Origin: Pseudomonadota bacterium | GTDB taxonomy: Bacteria > Pseudomonadota > Alphaproteobacteria > Rhodobacterales > Rhodobacteraceae | NCBI GenBank assembly: GCA_963205235.1 | Contig: CAUJIP010000116.1 | Span: 62,001-126,000 of the forward strand | Length of the DNA stretch: 64,000 nucleotides | Reading direction: 5' to 3' | In this document: piece after piece, positions 10,743-19,207 of the stretch | Layout: every line of letters starts with the position of its first letter | How positions within the stretch are numbered: position 1 is the first letter of the stretch | Notes under the pieces: model-generated | What the model was told of the DNA's origin: nothing | Database searches by the model: none | What the model saw: the letters and a program-made list of their open reading frames with translations, nothing else | Made by a program: the position numbers and the translations under genes

Positions 10743-12185
10743 ATGTCCGACCAGATACCGCTGCGGGTAACCGTGATCGGGGCCAGCGACGCAGGCTGCG
10801 CCATCGCGCTGAAGGCGCAGGCGGCGGGGCACCGCGTAACCCTGGTGGACGAACATCCTCAGACCATGGGGCAGATGTCGTTCGATGCGCCCTGGTTCTA
10901 TGGCGCGGCCCTTCCCGCCGCGTTGATGAACGCCAATGCCGTCGCCCAGGTGGTGCTGGAGGCCAATCCCGGCATCTTCGCCTGTTCCGAGGCCGGGGTT
11001 GACGTCCGCGTCGGCACCATCGCCTGGGGGGCCTTCCAGAACGGGCCGAACAGTCGCCATATCGGCGTGCCGAAGGTGGGTCTGGTCAGCGCCGAGGGCA
11101 ACGAGCTTCTGGACCATGACGTGCTGATCCTGGCCCCCGGCGTGCGCGACTTCGTGCCCTCATTCCGGGGGGCGGACCTGCCGGGCGTGTTCGGCGTCAA
11201 GGCGGGTGTGGCGTTCCTGGACCTCTACCAGTGCTACGAGGGCAAGCGGACCCTGGTCCTGGGCACCTCAAGCCGCGCCGTGGACTTCGTCAGGCGGGCC
11301 ATCGCGCGCGGGGTCGAGATCGTCGGAATGGTCGAGCCGGGCACCGCCTTTGCGGCTGGCGACGCGGCCCGCGATGAGATGGCGGCCCTTGGTGTGCCGG
11401 TGCACTACGCTTCGGCCCTGTTGGCGGCCGAGGGCAAGGTGGCCGTGACGGCTGCCCGGATCTGTGACCTGTCCGGTGGGGCCGAGATGGCCGTGGACTG
11501 TGACAGTCTTTGCCTGGCCATCGGGGTCCTGCCGAACATCGAGATTCCGGCGGCCATGGGATGCCGGATGCGGTTCGATGCGGGCGTGGGGTCGTGGCTG
11601 CCCAAAACCGACGCGGCCGGGCGTACCAGCCTGGAAAATGTGTTCTGGCTCTCCAGCTTTGCCAATGGCGGCGCGGACCCGAAGGTCGTTCTGGAAGCCA
11701 TGGCCGAGGGTGGCGCGATGGGGGATGTCCAGCCCGCCCCGCAGGCGGCCAGCGATCAGGGGGCCTATCTGCGCAGCTGGATCGACGCGCTGTATGCCTC
11801 CGGCGGTGGCGCGGTGACCTTGTGCAAATGCGAAAGCGTCACCCGCGATGATTTCCTGGGGCTGGCTCCGCCGACCTATCTGCATGGCGGCCTGCGACAC
11901 CCGCAGTCGCCCGTCACCGGACCCGAAGGCACCGGCCCGCGCGTCCATCAGGACCTCTTGAAGCGCATGACCCGGGTGGGCATGGGCCATTGCCAAGGCA
12001 AGCGCTGCCGCGACGAGGCGGCGCTGCTTTTGTCGCTGCGTTTCGGCATCGGACTCGAGGCGATCCGCCCCGGCAGCTATCGCTTTCCGGTCCGGCCCGT
12101 GGACCTGTCACTGATCGCCACTGCCGAGCCCGCCGGACTACGCTGGTCCTACTGGCTGCACGATCCCGAACCGGTGCTGGAATGA
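10743..12185 (+). CDS. FAD/NAD-type oxidoreductase with C-terminal [2Fe-2S]-binding domain (HcnB / opine oxidase subunit A-like)
   Basis: This 480-aa protein resembles the larger subunits of hydrogen cyanide synthase and opine oxidase: two Rossmann-type domains, then a BFD-like cluster-binding region with CKCES near the C-terminus followed by HCQGKRC (C-x-C ... C-x4-C). Both dinucleotide-binding glycine motifs are degenerate: GASDAG near residue 14 where GAGPAG is expected, and GTSSRA in the second. It probably pairs with the DAO-type protein encoded next as a membrane-associated amine or opine dehydrogenase. The third, small [2Fe-2S] subunit usual in such complexes is not seen here. The ATG lies 5 bp after the upstream stop. 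Confidence 0.82.
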   Translation: MSDQIPLRVTVIGASDAGCAIALKAQAAGHRVTLVDEHPQTMGQMSFDAPWFYGAALPAALMNANAVAQVVLEANPGIFACSEAGVDVRVGTIAWGAFQNGPNSRHIGVPKVGLVSAEGNELLDHDVLILAPGVRDFVPSFRGADLPGVFGVKAGVAFLDLYQCYEGKRTLVLGTSSRAVDFVRRAIARGVEIVGMVEPGTAFAAGDAARDEMAALGVPVHYASALLAAEGKVAVTAARICDLSGGAEMAVDCDSLCLAIGVLPNIEIPAAMGCRMRFDAGVGSWLPKTDAAGRTSLENVFWLSSFANGGADPKVVLEAMAEGGAMGDVQPAPQAASDQGAYLRSWIDALYASGGGAVTLCKCESVTRDDFLGLAPPTYLHGGLRHPQSPVTGPEGTGPRVHQDLLKRMTRVGMGHCQGKRCRDEAALLLSLRFGIGLEAIRPGSYRFPVRPVDLSLIATAEPAGLRWSYWLHDPEPVLE

Positions 12186-12212
12186 CTGGGCCCCTGCGCA
12201 AGAGGACATCCG

Positions 12213-13373
12213 ATGGAAACCTTTGACCTCATCGTCGTCGGCGCGGGCATCGTCGGCCTGTCGACTGCCTGGCGCGCGCGCAAGGCCGGGGCACGGGTCC
12301 TGGTGCTGGACAAGGGCGCGACGGCCTATGAGGCCTCCTCCCGCGCGACCGGCCTTCTCAGCCTGTGCGGGGCCTCGCCGCTGGAGGCGCCCTTGGCGCA
12401 AGAGGCCGAAAAGCTGTGGGACCGGCTGGACGAAGACCTCGGCTATCCGACCGAATGGTCGCAGAAGGGCCGCCTTTGGGTCGCCATCACCCCCGCCGAG
12501 CTGGACGAACTGAAGGTGACCTTCCAGACCTTCCAGCGGACCTATGACGACTTTGAACTCGTCGATGCCCAGACCTGCCGGTCGATCGTGCCCCCGCTGA
12601 CGCCGGACACGCTGGGCGGCCTCTACACCCGGCGGTCGGGCAACGCGAACCCGCAGCGCACCTCGCAGGCCTTTGCCTGGGCGTTTCAGGACCTGGGTGG
12701 CGAGATCCGCGAACATACCCCGGTGCTCGAAATCTTGGCCGAGGGCGGCAAGGTCAAGGGCGTGCGAACCCCGCAGGGTGAGGTGCATGCCGCTAGCGTC
12801 GTGGTCTGCGCCGGGGCGCATGCGGCCCCGCTGCTGGCCCCGCTGGGGCTGGAGTTTCCGGTGGCCCCGGTCCGCTTCGATGCCTTCGTGACCACCCCGC
12901 TGCCGCCGCTGTTCGAGGCGGCGCTGGTCGTCCACGGTCTTGCGGTCCGCCAGACCCTGCGCGGCAACATCCACCTGAACGGCGGGCCGCACGAATGGGT
13001 CGAGGCGGGGGTGGCCAACGACATGCCGAAGCCGGTGACGCCGCTGGTCCGCAACATCGCGAAACGCCTGATCGAGGTCTTCCCAAGCCTGCGCAGCGCG
13101 CAGATGCTGCGCAGCTGGTCCGGCATCCTTGATGTCACGCCAGATCAGGCAACGGTCGTTCACCCCTTCGACACGCCCTCGGGGCTGATCGCCTGTTCGT
13201 CCGCAGGGCACGGTTTCGGCATGGCACCGTCGCTGAGTGTCGCCCTGTCGGACCTGGCGTTGCACGGCAAGACCGACATGCCCGTCGCCGCCCTGACGCT
13301 GGACCGCTTTGGCAAGCTGCCAAAGGACTGGCGGCGGGCGTGGAACTGGCAGGCCGGAAACTACAACACCTGA
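12213..13373 (+). CDS. FAD-dependent oxidoreductase, DAO family (HcnC / opine oxidase subunit B-like)
   Basis: This 386-aa glycine/D-amino-acid oxidase-type flavoprotein has an N-terminal FAD motif (IVVGAGIVGLSTAWRA) and a C-terminal GHGFGMAPSLS segment that closes the FAD site. Proteins of this size paired with an HcnB-like partner oxidise secondary amines, D-amino acids or opines to imino acids, passing electrons to the chain. It lies 27 bp after its presumed partner and 18 bp before the racemase-like gene. Racemase plus oxidase would suit a chiral amino-acid-like substrate. Confidence 0.88.
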   Translation: METFDLIVVGAGIVGLSTAWRARKAGARVLVLDKGATAYEASSRATGLLSLCGASPLEAPLAQEAEKLWDRLDEDLGYPTEWSQKGRLWVAITPAELDELKVTFQTFQRTYDDFELVDAQTCRSIVPPLTPDTLGGLYTRRSGNANPQRTSQAFAWAFQDLGGEIREHTPVLEILAEGGKVKGVRTPQGEVHAASVVVCAGAHAAPLLAPLGLEFPVAPVRFDAFVTTPLPPLFEAALVVHGLAVRQTLRGNIHLNGGPHEWVEAGVANDMPKPVTPLVRNIAKRLIEVFPSLRSAQMLRSWSGILDVTPDQATVVHPFDTPSGLIACSSAGHGFGMAPSLSVALSDLALHGKTDMPVAALTLDRFGKLPKDWRRAWNWQAGNYNT

Positions 13374-13391
13374 CCCCGCAGGAGGAGCGTG

Positions 13392-14177
13392 ATGCGCAAG
13401 ATCAACTTCATCAACCCGTTCGGATCGACCGCCTATGACGAGGTTATCCGCAAGACCCTGACGCATTACTGCGCCGAGGGCACCGTGATGGACGTGACCC
13501 ACCTGACGAACTGTCCGCCCGACATCGACTTTTACTACAACAAGCACATGATCGAGCAGTCGCTGTTCGAAGAAGTGCTGCGGTCGGAAGAGGCGGGCTA
13601 TGACGCGGTGATCGTCGGTTGCCTGTATGACCCCGGCGTCCGGGTGGCGCGCGAGCTGGTTGATATCCCGGTCGTCGGGCCGTTGGAGGCCTCGTTCCAG
13701 ATGGCGGCGAACTTCGGTCACTCCACGATGGTGCTGACCGACCACCGCAAGGCCGTGCCTTATATCTACGACGAGGCCCGGCTGAATGCCCAAGGCGCCA
13801 CGATGCGCGGGGTCGATGCCATCGACTGGTTCGTCAAGGACATGATCAACGACCGCGCCGCGGTAGCCCGCGATGTGGTGACGCGGTCGCAAGAGGCGGC
13901 GGCGAAATTCGGGGCCGAGACGGTGATCATGGGCTGCACCATCATCGCCGCGATCTATCAGGAATATCTGATGGAAGGCGGCACCCCGTCGCCGGTGCCG
14001 ATCCTGAACCCGAACCTTCTGGCGCTGAAGATGGCCGAGGGGTTGGCGGACCTGCACCGCAAAGGCGGCTATTTCCTGGCGCGCAGCGGCTATTACATGA
14101 AGCCGACCGGCCATTTCGAGACCGAGTTCCACCGCGCCCGCCGGATCTGGAACGAGACCAAGCCGGATTTCAGCTGA
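13392..14177 (+). CDS. aspartate/glutamate/hydantoin racemase-like protein (copy 1)
   Basis: This 261-aa protein of the Asp/Glu/hydantoin racemase superfamily has two cysteine motifs, VGCLYDPG and MGCTIIAA, in the positions of the two catalytic cysteines that remove and return the alpha proton. ATG at 13392 is preferred because AGGAG lies 7 bp upstream; a GTG directly before it would be too close. It ends one base before a convergent gene. A paralogue sharing the KxNFINPFG-type N-terminus and both Cys motifs is encoded at 27871. Racemisation of a cyclic amide (hydantoin-like) or amino acid is plausible; maleate isomerase-like activity is an alternative. Confidence 0.85.
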   Translation: MRKINFINPFGSTAYDEVIRKTLTHYCAEGTVMDVTHLTNCPPDIDFYYNKHMIEQSLFEEVLRSEEAGYDAVIVGCLYDPGVRVARELVDIPVVGPLEASFQMAANFGHSTMVLTDHRKAVPYIYDEARLNAQGATMRGVDAIDWFVKDMINDRAAVARDVVTRSQEAAAKFGAETVIMGCTIIAAIYQEYLMEGGTPSPVPILNPNLLALKMAEGLADLHRKGGYFLARSGYYMKPTGHFETEFHRARRIWNETKPDFS

Positions 14178-14621
14178 TCACGGGCGACGGCGATGCAGGA
14201 CGGCCACCACGGCCGAAAACAGCGCCGTCCCGTGGCCGTCGAGAAGGCTTGCCTGCCACCGCACGACCCCGTGCGTCGGGCGCCTTGCAGAGGCGCGGGT
14301 CGATAGCACCGTGAAACGCGCGGTGATGGTCGTGTCGGGCACCAGCGGCTGAAGAAAGCGCATCTCGTCCACGCCAAGGCCGATCTCGGATTTCCCACGC
14401 AGCACGTCGGCATCATAGCCCAGACGCATCATCAGCGCGTGCATATGCGTGCCCGAGGCGACAAGCTGGCCAAAGGCGCTGTCCTTGGCGGCCCCGGCAT
14501 CGATGTGAAACGGCTGCGGGTCCCATAGCCGCGCGAAGGCGACGATTTCATCCTCTGTCACCAGGCGCGGCAGACTGGTCACGCTGTATCCGGGGGCAAG
14601 GTCTTCGAACCAGGGCTGCAT
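14178..14621 (-). CDS. MaoC-like hot-dog acyl dehydratase
   Basis: This 147-aa single hot-dog domain protein carries DPQPFHID, a variant of the MaoC hydratase motif, followed by ASGTHMHALMMRL. Such proteins hydrate or dehydrate enoyl-CoA/3-hydroxyacyl-CoA substrates. ATG 14621 lies 2 bp after the stop of the upstream thioesterase; the open frame continues farther upstream inside that gene. It is the last gene of the amino-acid-type ABC operon, and the gene end abuts the convergent racemase-like gene. Together with the thioesterase it suggests CoA-ester processing of the imported compound. Confidence 0.85.
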   Translation of the reverse strand: MQPWFEDLAPGYSVTSLPRLVTEDEIVAFARLWDPQPFHIDAGAAKDSAFGQLVASGTHMHALMMRLGYDADVLRGKSEIGLGVDEMRFLQPLVPDTTITARFTVLSTRASARRPTHGVVRWQASLLDGHGTALFSAVVAVLHRRRP

Positions 14622-14623
14622 GA

Positions 14624-15097
14624 TCAGGGCTTTCTGCGGCAGTTCGCCAGTGGGCGTTTCAGGACGGACCCGGTGCCTTCGGGCAGTGGCTGGTCTGCCA
14701 TGTCGGCATAGAGGTCCGCAATGCGCCCATGCATGAGCGCGTCCGCGCTTGCGACCTTGCCGTGGCAAACGTGGACGGACAGGTGTTCTCCCGTCGCCAG
14801 CAATGTTCCGTCCGTGTCGAACAGCCGGTGCAGCAGATGCAACCGTTTGTCATCATGGCCCAGAATCTCGGTTTCGGTGAAAAGCCCGGTGCCGAGCTGG
14901 CATTCCGCAAGATGGTGGATGTGGGTTTGCAGCGTAAAGAACGCACCTTCGGCGGCCTTGTCGAAATCGACCCCGATCAGGCCGTAAAGCGCGTCGGAGC
15001 TTTCGCCGAAGACCTGCAGATAGCGATGTTCGGTCATGTGGCCGTTGTAGTCCAACCACTCGGGCAGGACCGTGCCCTTCCAAAGCCGCAAGGTCAC
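14624..15097 (-). CDS. hot-dog thioesterase (betainyl-CoA thioesterase-like)
   Basis: This protein of about 157 aa has the thioesterase motif LPEWLDYNGHMTEHRYLQVFG. It resembles the thioesterase domain often fused to L-carnitine dehydrogenase, or its stand-alone form that splits betainyl-CoA. GTG at 15097 is chosen because AAGGAG lies 7 bp upstream; two further in-frame GTG codons (15100, 15103) are closer to that site and the frame is open to 15163. It is encoded between an amino-acid-type binding protein and a MaoC-like protein. Substrate specificity is inferred from resemblance only. Confidence 0.82.
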   Translation of the reverse strand: MTLRLWKGTVLPEWLDYNGHMTEHRYLQVFGESSDALYGLIGVDFDKAAEGAFFTLQTHIHHLAECQLGTGLFTETEILGHDDKRLHLLHRLFDTDGTLLATGEHLSVHVCHGKVASADALMHGRIADLYADMADQPLPEGTGSVLKRPLANCRRKP

Positions 15098-15162
15098 CAC
15101 CACACTCCTTTCAGGATCGTCAGACGTTGGCCCCGGGCATGACTGCCCAGGGCCTTGCTGCA

Positions 15163-15978
15163 TCAGGGGACCAGCCAGGGTTCGCCGGTTTCGGCCACGC
15201 GCGCGTCATAGCCCGCATCGGTGATCGCCTTGGTCAGGGCACCTTCAGCCACCAGACGTGCGATGGTGGCGTCGATTGCCGCCCCCAGCGCGTCATTGCC
15301 CTTGGTGTACAGGATGCCAGCCTGCGGCGCCTTGACCGACGCGGCGACGCGCTCGTCCGGCTGCGCCAGCTTGATCTGGATGCCTTCGTAGCCACCGGCA
15401 TTCGACTGGGCATAGGCGGCGTAGTTGTAGCCGTCAGCCGCAACGTCGATACGCCCGGCTGCCAGATCCTGTGCCAGCGCGACCGCGTCGGGATAGACCG
15501 ACAGGTTGTCACCGAACAGACCCTGCATTTCCTCGACCCACAGATAGCCTGCGACGGTGCCGACCTTCTTGCCGATCATGCCCTCGATGGTGTCGGTCCC
15601 GTCCATCGACAGGATGCCCATCGGGTCAAGGTAGATCGGGGCGCTGATGCCCAGGACTTCCGACCGCTTGGCGGTGCGGTTCCAGCTGCCGACGGCTAGG
15701 TCGGCCTTGCCCGCGATCACTGCCTGCGTCGTGGCGGCCGGGTCCATCACCAGAGCAACCATCTCCAGGCAGTTCTCCTCGGCAACGGCGGCGGCGATGC
15801 TGGGATCGATGCCGCTGACGCTGCCATCGGCTGCGACGATGTTGAAGGGCGGATAGTCATAGACCGCCACGGTCAGCTTGCCGGGATCGACGGTGGTCAA
15901 GGTGGGGGTGCAGTCCTGGGCCAGAACGGGGCTCAGGCTCAGCACAGTGACAGCGACGGAAGCCAGTAGTCTTTTCAT
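15163..15978 (-). CDS. periplasmic amino-acid-type substrate-binding protein (SBP family 3)
   Basis: This 271-aa protein has a signal peptide (MKRLLASVAVTVLSLSPVLAQ, cleavage near residue 20) and the bilobal SBP_bac_3 pattern: LTVAVYDYPPFNIVA start, AGKADLAVGSWNRTAKR, and a second-lobe AAGRIDVAADGYN. Such proteins capture amino acids, betaines or related zwitterions. It lies downstream of its two permeases and ATPase and upstream of the thioesterase gene. The operon start at 18085 carries operator-like site F. Confidence 0.9.
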   Translation of the reverse strand: MKRLLASVAVTVLSLSPVLAQDCTPTLTTVDPGKLTVAVYDYPPFNIVAADGSVSGIDPSIAAAVAEENCLEMVALVMDPAATTQAVIAGKADLAVGSWNRTAKRSEVLGISAPIYLDPMGILSMDGTDTIEGMIGKKVGTVAGYLWVEEMQGLFGDNLSVYPDAVALAQDLAAGRIDVAADGYNYAAYAQSNAGGYEGIQIKLAQPDERVAASVKAPQAGILYTKGNDALGAAIDATIARLVAEGALTKAITDAGYDARVAETGEPWLVP

Positions 15979-16017
15979 TTCAGTTCCCTCTCGGTTGGTG
16001 GTCGTCTTGAAGGCGTG

Positions 16018-16677
16018 TCAGGCTGCGTGCTTGCCGAGCCGCCGCTCGATCGCTGCCACCAGCAGGGTGGCAGGAATGCAGATCGCCGCGTAAAGCAGCG
16101 CCGCCAGAAGAAGGATCTCCATGTAGCGGAAGGTCATGGTGCCAATCAGCTGCGCCTTCGACAGCAGTTCGGGCAGCGCAATGGCAAAGCACAGCGACGA
16201 GGCCTGCAGCATCAGGATGGCAAAGCCCAGAAGCGCGGGCGCGGCGACCCGCATGCCCTGCGGCACGATCACAAAGCGCAGCGCATCCAGCCGGGACAGG
16301 CCCAGCGTCATCGCTGCCTCGCTTTGGCCGCGCGGCACGGCCTGCAGCCCGGCGCGAATGATCTCGCTGGTATAGGCGCAGGTCGTCCAGGACAGCGCCG
16401 CAATGGCCGACCCCATCGAACTGAGCTGCAGGCCCGAGTACGGCAGCCCGTAATAGGCCAGTTGCAGCAGGATCAGGGCCGGTGCGCCGCGACCGATCTC
16501 GACCACGGCCAGCGTCACCCAGCGCAGGGGGCGAACGGTCGATTGCACCAGAAGGGCGGCAACAAGGCCCAGCGGGACACCAATTGCCAGCGCGGCGGCG
16601 GTGACCTCAAGACTGACAACCATGCCAGAGATCAGGCTTGGCAGTGACTCGGCCCAGAAGGAAAGCGTCGCGTTCAT
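16018..16677 (-). CDS. amino-acid ABC transporter permease (HisM/GlnP type), second subunit
   Basis: This 219-aa protein has about five hydrophobic helices and the HisMQ-type cytoplasmic loop (QSEAAMTLGLSRLDALRFVIVPQ). ATG 16677 overlaps the end of the preceding permease by 4 bp. The same frame is open upstream to 17280 but that part is antisense to nothing and shadows the first permease. It forms the membrane channel with the permease at 16674-17321. Confidence 0.9.
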   Translation of the reverse strand: MNATLSFWAESLPSLISGMVVSLEVTAAALAIGVPLGLVAALLVQSTVRPLRWVTLAVVEIGRGAPALILLQLAYYGLPYSGLQLSSMGSAIAALSWTTCAYTSEIIRAGLQAVPRGQSEAAMTLGLSRLDALRFVIVPQGMRVAAPALLGFAILMLQASSLCFAIALPELLSKAQLIGTMTFRYMEILLLAALLYAAICIPATLLVAAIERRLGKHAA

Positions 16678-17321
16678 TGCGCCACCTTCATCCGCAAACG
16701 GGCATCCGCGATCCGGGCGACGGCCGCCAACGGCAGGCTTATCAGAATGTACAGCGCCCCGGCAAAGGCGAAGATCTGCAAGGATGCACCGAACTGCTTG
16801 CTGGCCAGGAACCCGGCAAGATAGGTGATCTCCATCACTCCGATGGTCGAGGCGATGGCGGAATCCTTCAGAAGGCCGATCAGATAGGTGGTGGCCGACG
16901 GCAGCGTGACGCGAAAGATCTGCGGTGCCATCACGTCCCTGAACTCGGACCAGGTCGACAGGCCCAGGGCATGCGACGCGTCCCATTGTCCGGGATGAAT
17001 GCTTTTCAGCGCGCCGCGGTAGATTTCCGCCATGTTCGCCGCCGTGATCACCCCAAGCGCGACTATTGCCGCCGGGACCGGGCCAATCGACAGCCAGCCC
17101 GACCCGATGCCGAAGTACAGAATGAAGATCCAGACGATCGGCGGAACCGACCGCAGGATCACGATCAGCACGACGGCGACCACATGCAAGGCGCGCGACC
17201 GCGACACATGCATCGCGCAGATCGGCACGCCCAGGGCGGCACCCAGCCCGAAGGCACCCAGCGTGACGATGATCGTCCACCAGATCCCACCGGCAATCAG
17301 AAGGGCATTTTCCGGGGTCAT
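16674..17321 (-). CDS. amino-acid ABC transporter permease (HisQ/GlnP type), first subunit
   Basis: This 215-aa integral membrane protein has the family loop [25 protein letters not shown] that contacts the ATPase. Start and stop overlap the neighbouring genes by 4 bp on both sides, showing tight co-translation of ATPase, permease 1 and permease 2. It belongs to the polar-amino-acid uptake family. Confidence 0.9.
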   Translation of the reverse strand: MTPENALLIAGGIWWTIIVTLGAFGLGAALGVPICAMHVSRSRALHVVAVVLIVILRSVPPIVWIFILYFGIGSGWLSIGPVPAAIVALGVITAANMAEIYRGALKSIHPGQWDASHALGLSTWSEFRDVMAPQIFRVTLPSATTYLIGLLKDSAIASTIGVMEITYLAGFLASKQFGASLQIFAFAGALYILISLPLAAVARIADARLRMKVAQ

Positions 17322-18085
17322 CGGTTCAGCACCGCATGAAGGAACTGCTGCGCACGCGCTGTCTTTGGTCGGCGCATGACCTCGGCACTCGGGCCTTCTT
17401 CCAGGATCCTCCCTTCGGCCATCAGGATGACGCGATCCGAAACGGTCTCGGCGAAATGCATCTCGTGCGTGACCACGATCATCGACATTCCGGCCTCTGC
17501 CAGTTCCTGCATCACCGCCAGGACTTCCAGCCCGATTTCCGGATCAAGGGCCGAAGTCGGTTCATCGAACAGCATGATCCTTGGGTCCAGCGCCAATGCC
17601 CGCGCAATCGCGATGCGCTGTTGCTGCCCACCGGAACAGCGCGCCGGATACTGGTCGGCCTTGCCCGCCAGCCCGACCCGTTCCAGCAGCGCCCGTGATC
17701 TTTCATCAGCCTGCGCCCGGCTGCGGCCCAGCACCCGCTCTTGCGGCAGGCTGATGTTGCGCAAGACCGTCATGTGCGGGAAAAGGTTGAAGGATTGGAA
17801 CACCATCCCAGCCGACCGGCGCAGGTCATTCATATCCTTGCGCGGCACCGGCAGGCCCGCCTGCATCCCGATCCCGCAAATCTGGATCAGGCCCTCGTCG
17901 TGCTGTTCCAACTGGTTCAGACAGCGCAGAAGCGTGCTTTTGCCCGATCCGCTGGGTCCGATGACCGCCACGACCTCGCCCGCGCGCATCGAGAAATCGA
18001 CGCCATCCAGAACCTTGTGGGCCCCGAAGGACTTTCCCAGCCCCTTGACCTCGACGATAAGTCTGGCCTCTCCCGTCCGTTCCAT
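17318..18085 (-). CDS. amino-acid ABC transporter ATP-binding protein (GlnQ/HisP type)
   Basis: This 255-aa ATPase has Walker [10 protein letters not shown], signature [14 protein letters not shown] (Cys in place of the usual Leu), Walker [15 protein letters not shown] and the H-loop VTHEM of the GlnQ/HisP group. ATG 18085 is chosen with GGAAGTGAG upstream; the frame stays open to 18238 but the promoter and operator F lie there. First gene of the operon ATPase-permease-permease-SBP-thioesterase-MaoC. Confidence 0.92.
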   Translation of the reverse strand: MERTGEARLIVEVKGLGKSFGAHKVLDGVDFSMRAGEVVAVIGPSGSGKSTLLRCLNQLEQHDEGLIQICGIGMQAGLPVPRKDMNDLRRSAGMVFQSFNLFPHMTVLRNISLPQERVLGRSRAQADERSRALLERVGLAGKADQYPARCSGGQQQRIAIARALALDPRIMLFDEPTSALDPEIGLEVLAVMQELAEAGMSMIVVTHEMHFAETVSDRVILMAEGRILEEGPSAEVMRRPKTARAQQFLHAVLNR

Positions 18086-18230
18086 TGGCGAACTCACTTC
18101 CCAAGGCGCTTTCTGCACCCGGCCCGCCGGTGATTGCCTGATCCGGTCGCACCCTGGCCCGCAAGAGATGCGCGACCCGATGCGGTCAGAGGCAGGGCAC
18201 CTGGCGGTCCGAACACTGATTCCGCAGTTC

Positions 18231-18269
18231 ATACCCACGAGTATAAATACAAACCGAAAGAACTGTAAA
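18231..18269 (-). promoter_or_regulatory. promoter with operator-like site F for the amino-acid ABC operon
   Basis: On the minus strand a -35 TTTACA (plus-strand 18264-18269) and a -10 TATACT (18240-18245) are separated by 18 bp. The inverted repeat ATAC-CCACGA-GTAT (18231-18244) overlaps the -10 and start region. This is a classic repressor arrangement. The same ATAC-N6-GTAT motif occurs at 9568 and 18992. Confidence 0.55.
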
Positions 18270-18323
18270 GCTGTATGGATGGTTTAACGGGCCGTGACGA
18301 ATAATTTGCAGACCCTAAAGACA

Positions 18324-18356
18324 AATGCGGGCCGGCCTTGATGGCCGACCCGCATT
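18324..18356 (-). terminator. strong hairpin downstream of the MaoC-like gene, probable terminator
   Basis: Two 14-nt arms (18324-18337 and 18343-18356) pair with one mismatch around a 5-nt loop TTGAT. On the minus strand it is followed by TTTGTCTTT. It lies 63 bp past the stop of the MaoC-like gene at 18419 and separates that gene from the ABC operon promoter. Confidence 0.6.
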
Positions 18357-18418
18357 CCGGTGCCGCGCAGCGAAGAGAGCAAGTCGCCCGCCAGGCAGCC
18401 TAACCCTTCAGATGCCGC

Positions 18419-18913
18419 CTATTCGGTCTGGGTCGAATGGAACATCACCTTCCATTCACCCTGTTGGCAGACCTCGTCGCGCTGGTTGCGCACCTCGACC
18501 CAGAAGTTGACGATCCCGCGTGTCGGGTTCTTGGTGGGGCGCACCGCGTCGACCCGCTGGTAGACGTGGATGGTATCGCCAATCTTGACCGGTGCCTTCA
18601 GGTCCCAGGTCATCCCAAGAAAGGCGATGGCCGTCCCTTCCTTCAGACCCAGGCGGAATTCCAGGCCGGTGGCGATGGCAAAGACCGCCGGCCCGTGCAG
18701 GATGCGGGTGCCGAACGGGGTGCGCTTGGCGAATTCCTCGTCGGTGTGGACAGGGTTGAAGTCGCCGGTCATGCCCGCAAACATGACAATGTCCGTCTCG
18801 GTGATGGTCCGGCGTGGCGAAAGCCAGGATTGTCCGGCTTCGAACTCGTCGAAGAACAATGCGTTCGGGCCGACGCCCCGGGCCGCGCGGTCGGTGGCTT
18901 TTGCGCTGTCCAT
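18419..18913 (-). CDS. MaoC family dehydratase
   Basis: This 164-aa hot-dog protein has the canonical MaoC hydratase motif GDFNPVHTDEEFA and the following GTRILHGPAVFAIATGL. This class acts on enoyl-CoA esters or mesaconyl-like CoA esters. ATG 18913 is chosen because AAGGAG lies 6 bp upstream; two earlier in-frame ATGs lack such spacing. It is transcribed alone, divergent from the TetR-type regulator gene, and ends in a strong hairpin. It may work with the acyl-CoA dehydrogenase and ligase encoded at 21-25 kb. Confidence 0.88.
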   Translation of the reverse strand: MDSAKATDRAARGVGPNALFFDEFEAGQSWLSPRRTITETDIVMFAGMTGDFNPVHTDEEFAKRTPFGTRILHGPAVFAIATGLEFRLGLKEGTAIAFLGMTWDLKAPVKIGDTIHVYQRVDAVRPTKNPTRGIVNFWVEVRNQRDEVCQQGEWKVMFHSTQTE

Positions 18914-18991
18914 CGTGAACTCCTTTTTCATGCTCGTGCAACCCGATGCCCTGGGTCCCGAAGAGTGATTCATACCTGCAAGGCCGCAGAG

Positions 18992-19005
18992 ATACCTTTA
19001 TGTAT
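18992..19005. promoter_or_regulatory. operator-like site B (ATAC-N6-GTAT) between MaoC and TetR-type genes
   Basis: Exact inverted repeat ATAC-CTTTAT-GTAT, 79 bp upstream of the MaoC-like start and about 200 bp before the TetR-type gene. Same motif as sites A and F. A separate promoter for the regulator gene is visible as TTGACT (19096-19101), 18 bp, TACTAG (19120-19125), preceded by the palindrome GAAATATTTC (19110-19119). Confidence 0.45.
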
Positions 19006-19207
19006 ATTTTTCGACCAATGCGTCAGTTCAGTCAATAGGGATTCCGCCCAGAACCCGGTTTTCCCACGCGAATCCAATCCCGGAGAAGGATCGCATTGAC
19101 TCCAAAGTCGAAATATTTCTACTAGTCAGAACGAAAACATACGCAAATCCGTCCGATGGTGTGCCAGCCGATGCGCTGGCTCTGGCCCTTCGGCACAAGA
19201 GGTTGGA

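Noticed and set aside
12138-14132. 664-codon minus-strand frame
   Set aside because: Shadow of the DAO oxidase and racemase-like genes, a common artefact in high-GC DNA.
19110-19130. Possible further copy of the ATAC-N6-GTAT operator at the TetR-type promoter
   Set aside because: Only the central TACTAG resembles sites A and E; the arms do not match, so it was not listed as an operator.
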